In this document: in pieces, positions 45,591 to 53,766 of the stretch
Numbering within the stretch: the stretch's first letter is position 1
Layout of the letters: each line of letters starts with the position of its first letter
Assembly: GCA_016871155.1 (NCBI GenBank)
Contig: VFZO01000001.1
Coordinates: 1-64,000, forward strand
DNA from: Acidobacteriota bacterium
Lineage (GTDB): Bacteria > Acidobacteriota > Terriglobia > Bryobacterales > Bryobacteraceae
DNA: 64,000 nucleotides
Direction of reading: 5' to 3'
Notes under the pieces: generated by a model
What the model saw: the letters and a program-made list of their open reading frames with translations, nothing else
What the model was told of the DNA's origin: nothing
Database searches by the model: none
Program-made: the position numbers and the translations under genes

Positions 45591-46569
45591 ATGGCCGATT
45601 CGGACGGAGGGTCCCAACGCCAATCTGGCCGTTCAGGTTTTCGGCAGGTTCCGGTTTGTCGCCGCCGCCAAAATAGACCCGCACCGTCCCGTCCGGCTGC
45701 GGCTGCACATGCGGATCGCAGACCACCCGCGAGTACCACGAGCCGTCCGGGCCAACGTCCATAACCGGCTGATTCGGAACGCGGCTCCAATGGACGCCGT
45801 CGGTCGAAACGGCCAGTCCGGTGCGCCGCCACTCCCGGCGGTCCCGGCCCGTGTAGAGCATCCACCATTTGCCGAACTGGTCCCACACGGCGGGTTCGCC
45901 CAGGCCGGTTTCGTCGAACGAGCCGGGCTCGCCAAGCTCCAGGATCGGGTTTTTCCGGTACTTGACCCAAGTCCGCCCCTGGTCGACCGAGTACGCCAGC
46001 CCCAGCCGCTGCCGCCGGGCCCGATCCTGGCCCAGAAAGTACAAATAGAGCTTTCCATCGCTGTGTACTATGTATGGATCTCCCACGCCCCGTTCATCCC
46101 AAGCGCCCCGCGGCCCGGGTTCCAGCACCGGCGCCGCTGCCCGCTCCTGGCGGCCTGCGTCCAGCCGGCCAATCTTCGGAATCGGCGCCCCGGCCTGGTA
46201 AAAGAAGATCGACCCGTGGCTGGCGCCGTTAGCAGCGATGTAGCTGCCCTCCCAGGTGCCGGCCAGCGGTTCAATCAGGATTGCCGGGGACTTTTCGAAA
46301 CGCATTCCGTCGCTCGTCCGGGCGGTGCCGGTGCGCCACACCTTGCCGTCCCAGCCGGAATACGAGAAACCTGACAGAGGGTCCCAGGAAGGGTTTAGCG
46401 CGTCCACCGAGTCAAACGAGCCCGGCGGGCCCCGCCGGATCACCGGTTCCGGGTGGGGGTCCCAGCTCCAGACGGCCTCCCGGAGCTCTCCCTTTGGCGC
46501 GGGAAGGCGGAAATCCTCGTACCGCCCGCACCCGGCAAGCAGCAGAATCAGCGCGGTGGCCACCCTCAT
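45589..46569 (-). CDS. Lipoprotein with GH43/GH32-like five-bladed propeller
   Basis: 326 aa; LILLLAGCG lipobox; DERGVGDPYIVHSDGKLYLYFLGQ; DETGLGEPAVWDQFGKWWMLYTG. Confidence 0.8.
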   Translation of the reverse strand: MRVATALILLLAGCGRYEDFRLPAPKGELREAVWSWDPHPEPVIRRGPPGSFDSVDALNPSWDPLSGFSYSGWDGKVWRTGTARTSDGMRFEKSPAILIEPLAGTWEGSYIAANGASHGSIFFYQAGAPIPKIGRLDAGRQERAAAPVLEPGPRGAWDERGVGDPYIVHSDGKLYLYFLGQDRARRQRLGLAYSVDQGRTWVKYRKNPILELGEPGSFDETGLGEPAVWDQFGKWWMLYTGRDRREWRRTGLAVSTDGVHWSRVPNQPVMDVGPDGSWYSRVVCDPHVQPQPDGTVRVYFGGGDKPEPAENLNGQIGVGTLRPNRP

Positions 46570-47726
46570 AGGGGTACGCGAATTTTGATGGTGGACCCAT
46601 CGCCGGGGCGGGAGTCCAGAAGCATCTCGCCGCCAAGCTGCCGCACGCGGGAGCGAATGGTCACCGGGCCGCGCCGAAGCAGGTCCAACTCTTCCAACGC
46701 ATAGGCGCCGCTGAAGGCGTAGCCTTTGCCGTTGTCCTCGATCGAAAGCTCAAACATGTCTTTATCTTTGCCTACACCGACTACCACGCGCCTGGCGCCG
46801 GCGTGTTTGCGGACATTATGCAGCGCTTCCCGGCAGATTTGCGTGATTTCGGTGGCGATCACATTCGAGGTGTTCACGCGCGTCGTGCCGCCGACAAACG
46901 TTGCTTCCACGTTCGAGTCCCGGCTAAACTGCTCCACCAGCTTCTTAATCGATGGGACCAGCCCGGCGCCGTCGATCTCCGGCGGGCGCATAGCGCGGAC
47001 GAACAGCCGGATCTCCTCGGTCTGGTCCTTGACGAGCTTCTGGACCTCTTCCAACTCAGCGATGCCCTTACCAAAGTCCCGGTCGAACATCTTCCGGACC
47101 ACCTGCAGGCGGACCTGGAACCCGACGAAGCACTGCAGCGGCCCGTCGTGAAAGTCGTGGGCGATGCGTTGGCGTTCAGCCTCGCGGGCGTGCTCGGCTT
47201 CGGACCGGAACATGGTGGCCTGCTTGGCCGACGCCCGGAGCCGCTCCTGCAACGCCTGCCGCTGCAGCGCCATGACCGTAACGGCGGTTCCGGACAGCAG
47301 GACCGTGGGCGACAGCACCAGGATTTCGGCGGGCCGGGCCAGGAAGAAGAACGCAGTTGTGGCCAGCACGACGACGAAGATCTCCCGCGGCGTGTGCAGA
47401 ATGGCAGCCGACATCAATATGTAGAGGTAAAACAGCGACGTGATGCCGGTGGCGTATTCGAACGGCAGCGCACTGCAAATCAGGAAGAAGACCGTGTCGA
47501 TCAGCAGGCTCAACAGCATATAGCCGCGCTTTTCGAGGGAACGTCCGAAGACGGCGGCGAGCGCATAAACGGCAAACCCGACCCATACCCAGGCCGTGTT
47601 CCGCACCGACAAGGTGGTTGCGCCAAACGCCAAAACGCTGCAGAGGGTCCCAAGAACGGCCCGGAACACGGCCAGTGAGAACTGCCAGTGCGGGATCGGA
47701 GCCGGGACGGCGTCTTGTGAGGTCAT
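46566..47726 (-). CDS. Membrane sensor histidine kinase (NarX/DegS type)
   Basis: 386 aa from ATG 47726; several TM helices, ERQRIAHDFHDGPLQCFVGFQVRLQ, IEDNGKGYAF. Confidence 0.9.
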   Translation of the reverse strand: MTSQDAVPAPIPHWQFSLAVFRAVLGTLCSVLAFGATTLSVRNTAWVWVGFAVYALAAVFGRSLEKRGYMLLSLLIDTVFFLICSALPFEYATGITSLFYLYILMSAAILHTPREIFVVVLATTAFFFLARPAEILVLSPTVLLSGTAVTVMALQRQALQERLRASAKQATMFRSEAEHAREAERQRIAHDFHDGPLQCFVGFQVRLQVVRKMFDRDFGKGIAELEEVQKLVKDQTEEIRLFVRAMRPPEIDGAGLVPSIKKLVEQFSRDSNVEATFVGGTTRVNTSNVIATEITQICREALHNVRKHAGARRVVVGVGKDKDMFELSIEDNGKGYAFSGAYALEELDLLRRGPVTIRSRVRQLGGEMLLDSRPGDGSTIKIRVPL

Positions 47727-47872
47727 CGCTACCGTATTATCGGTCGAATTCGCGATGTTCTGCACTTTTGCGCGCCTCGGGAACTTTTCCGCGCCGCAGA
47801 CGTCCAATTAGCCAGCAGGACACGCAACTCGAATGTGGTAGCGTGAAAATTGTGAAGACGGGAATGCGCACT

Positions 47873-48553
47873 ATGGCCGAACAGCTGATTACAGTGCGGT
47901 TGGACGAAACCCTCCAGGCGGGGGACGCGGCGGCGCCATCCGATGCGCTGCTGATCGAGCGGCTCAAAGCGTGTGAGGAAGAGGCCTACGAGACCCTCTT
48001 GGCGCGATTCCAACAGCCAATTTATAACCTTGTCTACCGGTTGATGAACGATCCGGCCGATACGAGCGATGTGGTCCAGGAGGTCTTCCTAAAGGTCTTC
48101 CGCTCGATCGACCACTTCCGCGGGCAAAGCACGCTGAAGACCTGGATCTACCGCATCGCCATCAACGAAGCCTACAATCACCGCCGGTGGTTCAGCCGGC
48201 ACAAAAGACAGGAGGTCGCGCTCGAAACGGAAGAGGAGGCAACCCGTCCGTGGCTCGAGTCGATTTCCGATCCCGCTCGTGATCCGTACGAGCTCGCCCT
48301 GAATTTGGAGCGGCATCGGCTCATCGAACAGGCCCTCCGCGAGATCAATTCCGATTTTCGCGCGGCCGTCATCCTCCGCGATTTGGAAGATATGAGTTAC
48401 GACGAGATCGCCGAAGTGTTGGAGATTTCGCTCGGAACCGTCAAATCGCGCATCCTGCGTGGCCGCGACTCACTTCGCCGTGTGCTCGCAACGCAGATGG
48501 ACCCCAAAACCGCCGAGAGCACTCTTGGGTTCCTGCAAGGAGCAGTGAAGTGA
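47873..48553 (+). CDS. ECF RNA polymerase sigma factor
   Basis: 226 aa; VYRLMNDPADTSDVVQEVFLKVFRSIDHFRGQSTLKTWIYRIAINEAYNHRR; EIAEVLEISLGTVKSRILRGRDSLR. Confidence 0.95.
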   Translation: MAEQLITVRLDETLQAGDAAAPSDALLIERLKACEEEAYETLLARFQQPIYNLVYRLMNDPADTSDVVQEVFLKVFRSIDHFRGQSTLKTWIYRIAINEAYNHRRWFSRHKRQEVALETEEEATRPWLESISDPARDPYELALNLERHRLIEQALREINSDFRAAVILRDLEDMSYDEIAEVLEISLGTVKSRILRGRDSLRRVLATQMDPKTAESTLGFLQGAVK

Positions 48554-49254
48554 TGAAATCGATCGATTGCCGAACGTTCGCCACGTGGTGCGAGGATTTG
48601 GAAGATCGGGAACTGGATCCGGTAATGAAGAGCGCGCTGGAGGCGCACCGGGCCGATTGCCCGCACTGCGCCGAGGTTGCGCTCCTCACGCAACGGCAGC
48701 GCCGGGCGGTGCACTCGCTGCCCCGCCGTAACGTACCATTGGACCTGGCCGTGGGCCTTCGCGTCGTGGCTTCCAAGGAGTTGGCGCGCCGCCGGGCGCA
48801 CCGGGACTTCGCCGATCGCGTCGGCGGCTGGCGTGCGTCGTTCGCCGGTTGGATGCGCGAAATGTGGCGTCCGTTTGGCGTTCCCATGGCCGGCGGCCTC
48901 GCCTCGGCCTGTGTGCTGTTCAGCGCTCTAATGCCGAATTTCGCGCCGCAGGCCGGCACGATTGAGGATGTTCCCGCTGCGTGGTTCCAACAGGCGGAGG
49001 TCGGCGCGCTGTCGCCGTTCGGCGTCAACCTGGATCAGATTACTCTGGACGTCCGGATCGACTCGACGGGCCGCGTGATCGACTACGAAGTGCCTGCCGG
49101 CGAAAACGCCTGGACAAAGAACGCGGCGACCCGCCGAACAGTGGAAAACAACCTGATCTTTATGCAGTTCGAACCGGCCAAGTTCTTTGGGCAGCCGGCG
49201 GGCGATAAGGTGCGGATCACCATTCGCCGCAGCCAGGTGGACGTAAAGGGTTAA
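48553..49254 (+). CDS. Zinc-finger anti-sigma factor with TM and TonB-C-like C-terminal domain
   Basis: HRADCPHC zf-HC2 motif; TM GGLASACVLFSALMP; C-terminal LDVRIDSTGRVIDYEVPAG...FMQFEPAKFFGQPAGDKVRITI. Confidence 0.85.
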   Translation: MKSIDCRTFATWCEDLEDRELDPVMKSALEAHRADCPHCAEVALLTQRQRRAVHSLPRRNVPLDLAVGLRVVASKELARRRAHRDFADRVGGWRASFAGWMREMWRPFGVPMAGGLASACVLFSALMPNFAPQAGTIEDVPAAWFQQAEVGALSPFGVNLDQITLDVRIDSTGRVIDYEVPAGENAWTKNAATRRTVENNLIFMQFEPAKFFGQPAGDKVRITIRRSQVDVKG

Positions 49255-49255
49255 G

Positions 49256-49999
49256 CTGGGCGAACGCTTCGGGCAGCATTTTCTCCGCAGTTCCGCGGTT
49301 CTGGAGCGGATCGCGTCGGATGTCTGCGCCGGCGGTCCGGACACGATCATCGAGATCGGACCGGGCCAGGGTGCGCTCACTGCGTATTTGCTGGATAGCG
49401 GGGCGCACGTGCATGCCATCGAAGTCGACCCCCGCATGGTGGAGGCGTTGGGACGCCGCTTTCCGTCGCACCCGAAGCTGACAGTTCATCAAGGGGATGT
49501 CCTGGCCACCGATCTCGCCCAATGGGGGCCGGCCGCGCTGGCTGGCAATTTGCCCTACTACATTACCTCCCCGATTTTGGACCGGATCTTCGCGGCCGCC
49601 CCCGCTCTGCGTTGCGCGACGCTGCTCATCCAGAAGGAGGTCGCCAGCCGGCTGATCGCCGAGCCCGGGACCCGGGACTACGGTTACCTTTCGGTCACCA
49701 CCCAGACGCGCGCGCGTGTGTCCCTGCTGATGGCCGTGCCGCCCGGCGCTTTTCACCCGCCGCCCAAGGTCGATTCCGCCGTGGTTCATCTGGAAATCCT
49801 GACGGAAGGTCCCAACCCGGACTTCCTCCGGTTCGCGGGCCTCGCCTTTGCCCATAAGCGAAAGACTCTGCGGAATAATTTGCGGAGCCACTATCCGGAA
49901 CTGCCGTGGGACGCTCTTCCGCAGCGCGGCCAGCGCGCCGAGCAACTCTCAATCCCCGAACTGCGCGCTCTGTGGGAGCAGGCCGGCGGGCTATCCTGA
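49256..49999 (+). CDS. rsmA: 16S rRNA A1518/A1519 dimethyltransferase
   Basis: LGERFGQHFLRSSAVLERI...IIEIGPGQGALTAYLL...GNLPYYITSPIL; only plausible start upstream of motif I is CTG 49256. Confidence 0.93.
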   Translation: MGERFGQHFLRSSAVLERIASDVCAGGPDTIIEIGPGQGALTAYLLDSGAHVHAIEVDPRMVEALGRRFPSHPKLTVHQGDVLATDLAQWGPAALAGNLPYYITSPILDRIFAAAPALRCATLLIQKEVASRLIAEPGTRDYGYLSVTTQTRARVSLLMAVPPGAFHPPPKVDSAVVHLEILTEGPNPDFLRFAGLAFAHKRKTLRNNLRSHYPELPWDALPQRGQRAEQLSIPELRALWEQAGGLS

Positions 50000-50008
50000 G
50001 AGAGCGAC

Positions 50009-51511
50009 ATGACTCTGCTCGGAATTGGCGGCCTGGGCCGCAACGCAGCGGTGGCCGCCTCCAAGGACGGTGTCCTGGTGGCGGCGATCGAACAACTGAA
50101 GTTAGCGCGCGGCGGTTCGCCGGGACCCCTGCCGCTGGAGGCGATTGACTCCTGTCTGCAATTCGCGGGCACGCGGCGGGACTCTGTGGATGTGGTGGCG
50201 GTGGCCCGTCCTTTCCCGTCGGAGGCGGAACTCCACCTGGCATTGCGGACGGCATTCCCGAAGGCCAGGATCGTCGTCGCCGACCATCACATGGCCCATG
50301 CAGCGGCGGCTTACTACCTTTCGCCCTACGAATCGGCCACGGTGCTGACGCTCGATAATCAGGGCGATTTCTGCTGCGGAGCGCGGTGGCGGGCCGAAGG
50401 CAACACGCTGCGGATCGAGCGCGAATCGTACTATCCGGACTCGGTAGGGGCGCTGTATTCGCAAGTCACCTCGCAGCTCGGATTTCAAGGCGGCGGCGAT
50501 GAGCAAAAAGTGCAGTGGCTTTCCGCCGGCGGGACGCCGAAGCATGCCGAGCTGTTCGCGAAGATTCTGCCGGTGGAGGGCGACTGGTATGGGCGTCGGC
50601 GTTTGGGCTCCTATCCTATGCTCGACGGCGCCAACCGGGCCGACGTGGCGGCGTCCATTCAAAAAGCCGTGGAAGACCTGGCCGCGCACGTTGCGGGGCA
50701 AGGCGTGAACTTGTGCCTTGGCGGCGGGCTGTTTCTGAATGCGCTGCTGGTCGCGTCGTTAGAGCGCTCCGGGCGATTCCAAAACGTCTTCGTGCAACCC
50801 GCCGCCGGAAACGCCGGAACGGCGTTTGGCGCGCTCTGCGCCGCCTGGCACCAGACGCTAGGGCAGACGCGCCGTATGCCGGCCGGCAATCTCTGTCTGG
50901 GCCCGGAGTTTCAGAACGAGGAGATCAAACGGGTTTTTGAGAACTGTAAGCTGCGGTTTCAAACGCTGCTGACAACCGATGCGATTCTCGACACGACGAT
51001 CGATCAACTCCGCCGCGACCGCATTGTCGCCTGGATGCAGGGCCGCATGGAGTTTGGCCCGCGGGCGCTGGGGAATCGCAGCATCCTCGCCAGTCCGGTG
51101 AACCCGTACTCGACCGAAAACCTCAACGTCTTTATCAAGCACCGCGAGCCCTATCGAAAGTTCGCCGCGTCGGTCCCGGCCGAACTGGCGGGCGAGTATT
51201 TCGAAGTCGGTCCGAACGCCCGCTACCTGGCCACGGTGGGCCGCGTGCGCGACGCCTACCTGGACCGGTTCGCCTCGGCCGTCCTGGGCGACGGACTGGT
51301 GCGCGTGCATACCGTCTCGGAATCCGACCATCCGCTCTACTGGCGGCTGCTGCACAAAGCGGCGGGCGCTTTCGGAATGCCGGTTCTTTTCAACACCAGC
51401 TTCAATCTGTTCGGCGACCCGCTCGTCTGCACGCCCAGGGACGCTGTCCGCAGCTTTTATTCGGCCGGAATCGACGCGCTGGTCGCCGGACACTTCTTCG
51501 TTGAAAAGTAA
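50009..51511 (+). CDS. NodU/CmcH-family carbamoyltransferase
   Basis: 500 aa; ADHHMAHAAAAYYLSPY; VLTLDNQGDF; GRMEFGPRALGNRSILA. Confidence 0.92.
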   Translation: MTLLGIGGLGRNAAVAASKDGVLVAAIEQLKLARGGSPGPLPLEAIDSCLQFAGTRRDSVDVVAVARPFPSEAELHLALRTAFPKARIVVADHHMAHAAAAYYLSPYESATVLTLDNQGDFCCGARWRAEGNTLRIERESYYPDSVGALYSQVTSQLGFQGGGDEQKVQWLSAGGTPKHAELFAKILPVEGDWYGRRRLGSYPMLDGANRADVAASIQKAVEDLAAHVAGQGVNLCLGGGLFLNALLVASLERSGRFQNVFVQPAAGNAGTAFGALCAAWHQTLGQTRRMPAGNLCLGPEFQNEEIKRVFENCKLRFQTLLTTDAILDTTIDQLRRDRIVAWMQGRMEFGPRALGNRSILASPVNPYSTENLNVFIKHREPYRKFAASVPAELAGEYFEVGPNARYLATVGRVRDAYLDRFASAVLGDGLVRVHTVSESDHPLYWRLLHKAAGAFGMPVLFNTSFNLFGDPLVCTPRDAVRSFYSAGIDALVAGHFFVEK

Positions 51512-51531
51512 TCCTTGAATCAAAGAACTTC

Positions 51532-51560
51532 TTGACGAGAAGTACTTTTAGTCGTAAAGT
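51532..51560 (+). promoter_or_regulatory. Sigma-70 promoter TTGACG-N17-TAAAGT, predicted leaderless
   Basis: -35 51532-51537, -10 51555-51560, ATG at 51567; spacer contains AAGTACTTTTAGTCG. Confidence 0.65.
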
Positions 51561-51566
51561 TACAGT

Positions 51567-52379
51567 ATGACGGTCAGCCGCAGACTCTTTGCCGGGCAGC
51601 TTCTCGCGGCGGGCTCCACGGCCTTGTACGGACGATATGTCGAGCCGCTCTGGTTCGACCTGACGTTCACGCGGATCCGCCTTCCTGGCGCGCCGGTGCG
51701 GCGCATCCTGCACATCTCCGACCTGCACGTGGGCGACGGAACGCCCGCGGCGGCACTCACGCAGGCAGTCGTGATGGGTCTTGCCACGCGCCCGGATGTG
51801 ATCTGCCTGACCGGCGACTTTGTTTCCTCGACTATCGGTTTCGATACACCCGCTCTGCGGCGGATCCTGCGCTTGTGCGCGGATACGGCGCCGTCGCTTG
51901 CAGTCATGGGCAATCACGACGGCGGCGCCTGGCTCCGCCGGCACGGCGCGCACGGCACCTCTCGAATCATCCGGGACCTGGTGCAGGAATCCGGCGTGGA
52001 GGTGCTGCACAATGCGTCGACGGCTGTGGCCGGCCTCCGCTTCACCGGCGTGGCCGACCTGTGGTCCGGCGAGTTCCGGCCGGAGCAGGCCTTCTTTCCG
52101 GATCGGGGTCCGAACATCCTGCTTTGTCACAACCCTGACGGGAAGGACCGGCTGCGCGGCTATCCGTGGGACCTGATGCTCAGCGGCCACACGCATGGCG
52201 GCCAAGTAAGGCTGGGACTGGTGCCCGCCGTCTGGGCACCAGTACGTGACCGGCGATATCTGGCCGGACTCCATGAGTGGGAGGGGCGCCAGTTGTTTAT
52301 CACCCGAGGCGCGGGTTCACCGAAACATTTGCGTTTCGGCTGCCGCCCGGAGGTCTCGGTGTTGGAGATTGCGGGTTAG
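51567..52379 (+). CDS. Calcineurin-like metallophosphoesterase (YkuE/YaeI type)
   Basis: 270 aa; HISDLHVGDG, CLTGDFVSS, AVMGNHDGG, LSGHTHGGQ. Confidence 0.94.
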   Translation: MTVSRRLFAGQLLAAGSTALYGRYVEPLWFDLTFTRIRLPGAPVRRILHISDLHVGDGTPAAALTQAVVMGLATRPDVICLTGDFVSSTIGFDTPALRRILRLCADTAPSLAVMGNHDGGAWLRRHGAHGTSRIIRDLVQESGVEVLHNASTAVAGLRFTGVADLWSGEFRPEQAFFPDRGPNILLCHNPDGKDRLRGYPWDLMLSGHTHGGQVRLGLVPAVWAPVRDRRYLAGLHEWEGRQLFITRGAGSPKHLRFGCRPEVSVLEIAG

Positions 52380-52397
52380 AATTGGCTGACAGGACTT

Positions 52398-53702
52398 ATG
52401 CGCCTAACCCACATTCCGCTATTCACTTTGTTTGGAGCCGTTCTTTTCTCAGCCGCCGCGCCATCGCCGACTTTTCATCGGGACGTTGAGCCCATTTTCC
52501 AGCGGAAGTGCCAGAGTTGCCATCGGCCCGGCGAGGCTGCGCCGTTCGCATTGTTGACGTACGACGAAACCAAGCCCTGGGCCAAGGCGATACGCCAGGC
52601 GGTAAGCCAACGCAAGATGCCGCCGTGGCACGCCGACCCTCACGTGGGCAAATTTTCGAATGACCGTTCTTTGACCGACGAGGAATCCAAGACCGTGATC
52701 GCCTGGGTTGACGGGGGTGCGCCTCGCGGCGACGCCAAACAGGCGCCGAAGGCCTTGGCGTGGCCGCAGGGTTGGACGATCGGGAAACCGGACGCGACTT
52801 TCGAAATGCCGGACTTTGAGGTGCCGGCAACGGGAATTCTCGATTATCAATGGGTCAAGATCCCGACGGGCTTTACCGAAGACAAGTGGGTCCAGGCCGT
52901 CGAGTGCCGTCCGGGTGACGCGGCCCGCCAGGTTGTCCATCACGTCGTAGCGGTGTGGCGGCGGCCGGATTCGCCTTGGATGAAGGATCTTGCGCCGGGA
53001 ACCTTCGTTTCGAAAGGGCCAGGTGCGGGTGAATTAGGCATGTCCGACGGCCTTCTTGCCGACTACGTTCCAGGGATGCCCGGTCTCATATTCCCAGCGG
53101 GAAAGGCCATGCTACTGCCGGCCGGCGCCGATATCCTGTTGCAAATTCACTACACTCCGGCGGGCAAGGCGGTTAAGGATCGCTCCAAGGTCGCACTGGT
53201 ATTTGCCAAGGAGCCGCCGGCCGAGTCCGTCTTGAATCTGGTTGTCGCCAATGGCAGGATTCGGATTCCGCCCGGCGATCCAAATTACCGCCTGGATGCC
53301 TCGGTGACGTTTAACACACCGGTCAAGCTTCTCGCGATTAACCCGCATATGCATCTTCGAGGCAAGGCGTTTGCAGTGCAGGCCACGCTTCCGGACAAGA
53401 CGACGCAGCGATTGCTCCACGTGCCGAAGTACGATTTCAACTGGCAGACGACGTACGAGACCGGCGAGTTGCACTTCCCCGAGGGCACCCGGCTGGAGGC
53501 CTCGGCCTGGTTCGATAACTCGCCGAACAATCCATGGAATCCAGATCCGAAAGCCGAAGTCACGTTCGGTGATCAGACAACGGACGAGATGATGGTGATG
53601 TTTACCCACATTGCCATTCCGCGCACCTTTGACAGGAGGAAGTTATTGCGCCGTGCGGCGGATTCCTACGACCGGCCGACCGCACCGGTACCCGCGCCTT
53701 AG
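52398..53702 (+). CDS. Cytochrome c-type CxxCH + Cu-type monooxygenase-like (PHM C-terminal-like) protein
   Basis: 434 aa; DVEPIFQRKCQSCHRPGEAAPF; VVHHVVAVWR; INPHMHLRGKAFAV. Confidence 0.8.
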   Translation: MRLTHIPLFTLFGAVLFSAAAPSPTFHRDVEPIFQRKCQSCHRPGEAAPFALLTYDETKPWAKAIRQAVSQRKMPPWHADPHVGKFSNDRSLTDEESKTVIAWVDGGAPRGDAKQAPKALAWPQGWTIGKPDATFEMPDFEVPATGILDYQWVKIPTGFTEDKWVQAVECRPGDAARQVVHHVVAVWRRPDSPWMKDLAPGTFVSKGPGAGELGMSDGLLADYVPGMPGLIFPAGKAMLLPAGADILLQIHYTPAGKAVKDRSKVALVFAKEPPAESVLNLVVANGRIRIPPGDPNYRLDASVTFNTPVKLLAINPHMHLRGKAFAVQATLPDKTTQRLLHVPKYDFNWQTTYETGELHFPEGTRLEASAWFDNSPNNPWNPDPKAEVTFGDQTTDEMMVMFTHIAIPRTFDRRKLLRRAADSYDRPTAPVPAP

Positions 53703-53766
53703 GGACGCCAAAATCGCGAGGCCTGTGTGGGACGGCGCGGCCAAGGCCGCCGGCCTAAGCTCTAAC

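Noticed and set aside
49388-49999. rsmA starting at TTG 49388 as in the ORF track
   Set aside because: Would remove conserved FGQHFL and SAM motif I that are intact upstream in frame
50009-51511. Antibiotic-type biosynthetic cluster around the carbamoyltransferase
   Set aside because: No PKS/NRPS/glycosyltransferase or other tailoring gene in the neighbourhood
53731-53755. GC-rich hairpin after the cytochrome/monooxygenase-like gene as a terminator
   Set aside because: Stem imperfect and no T-tract on either side
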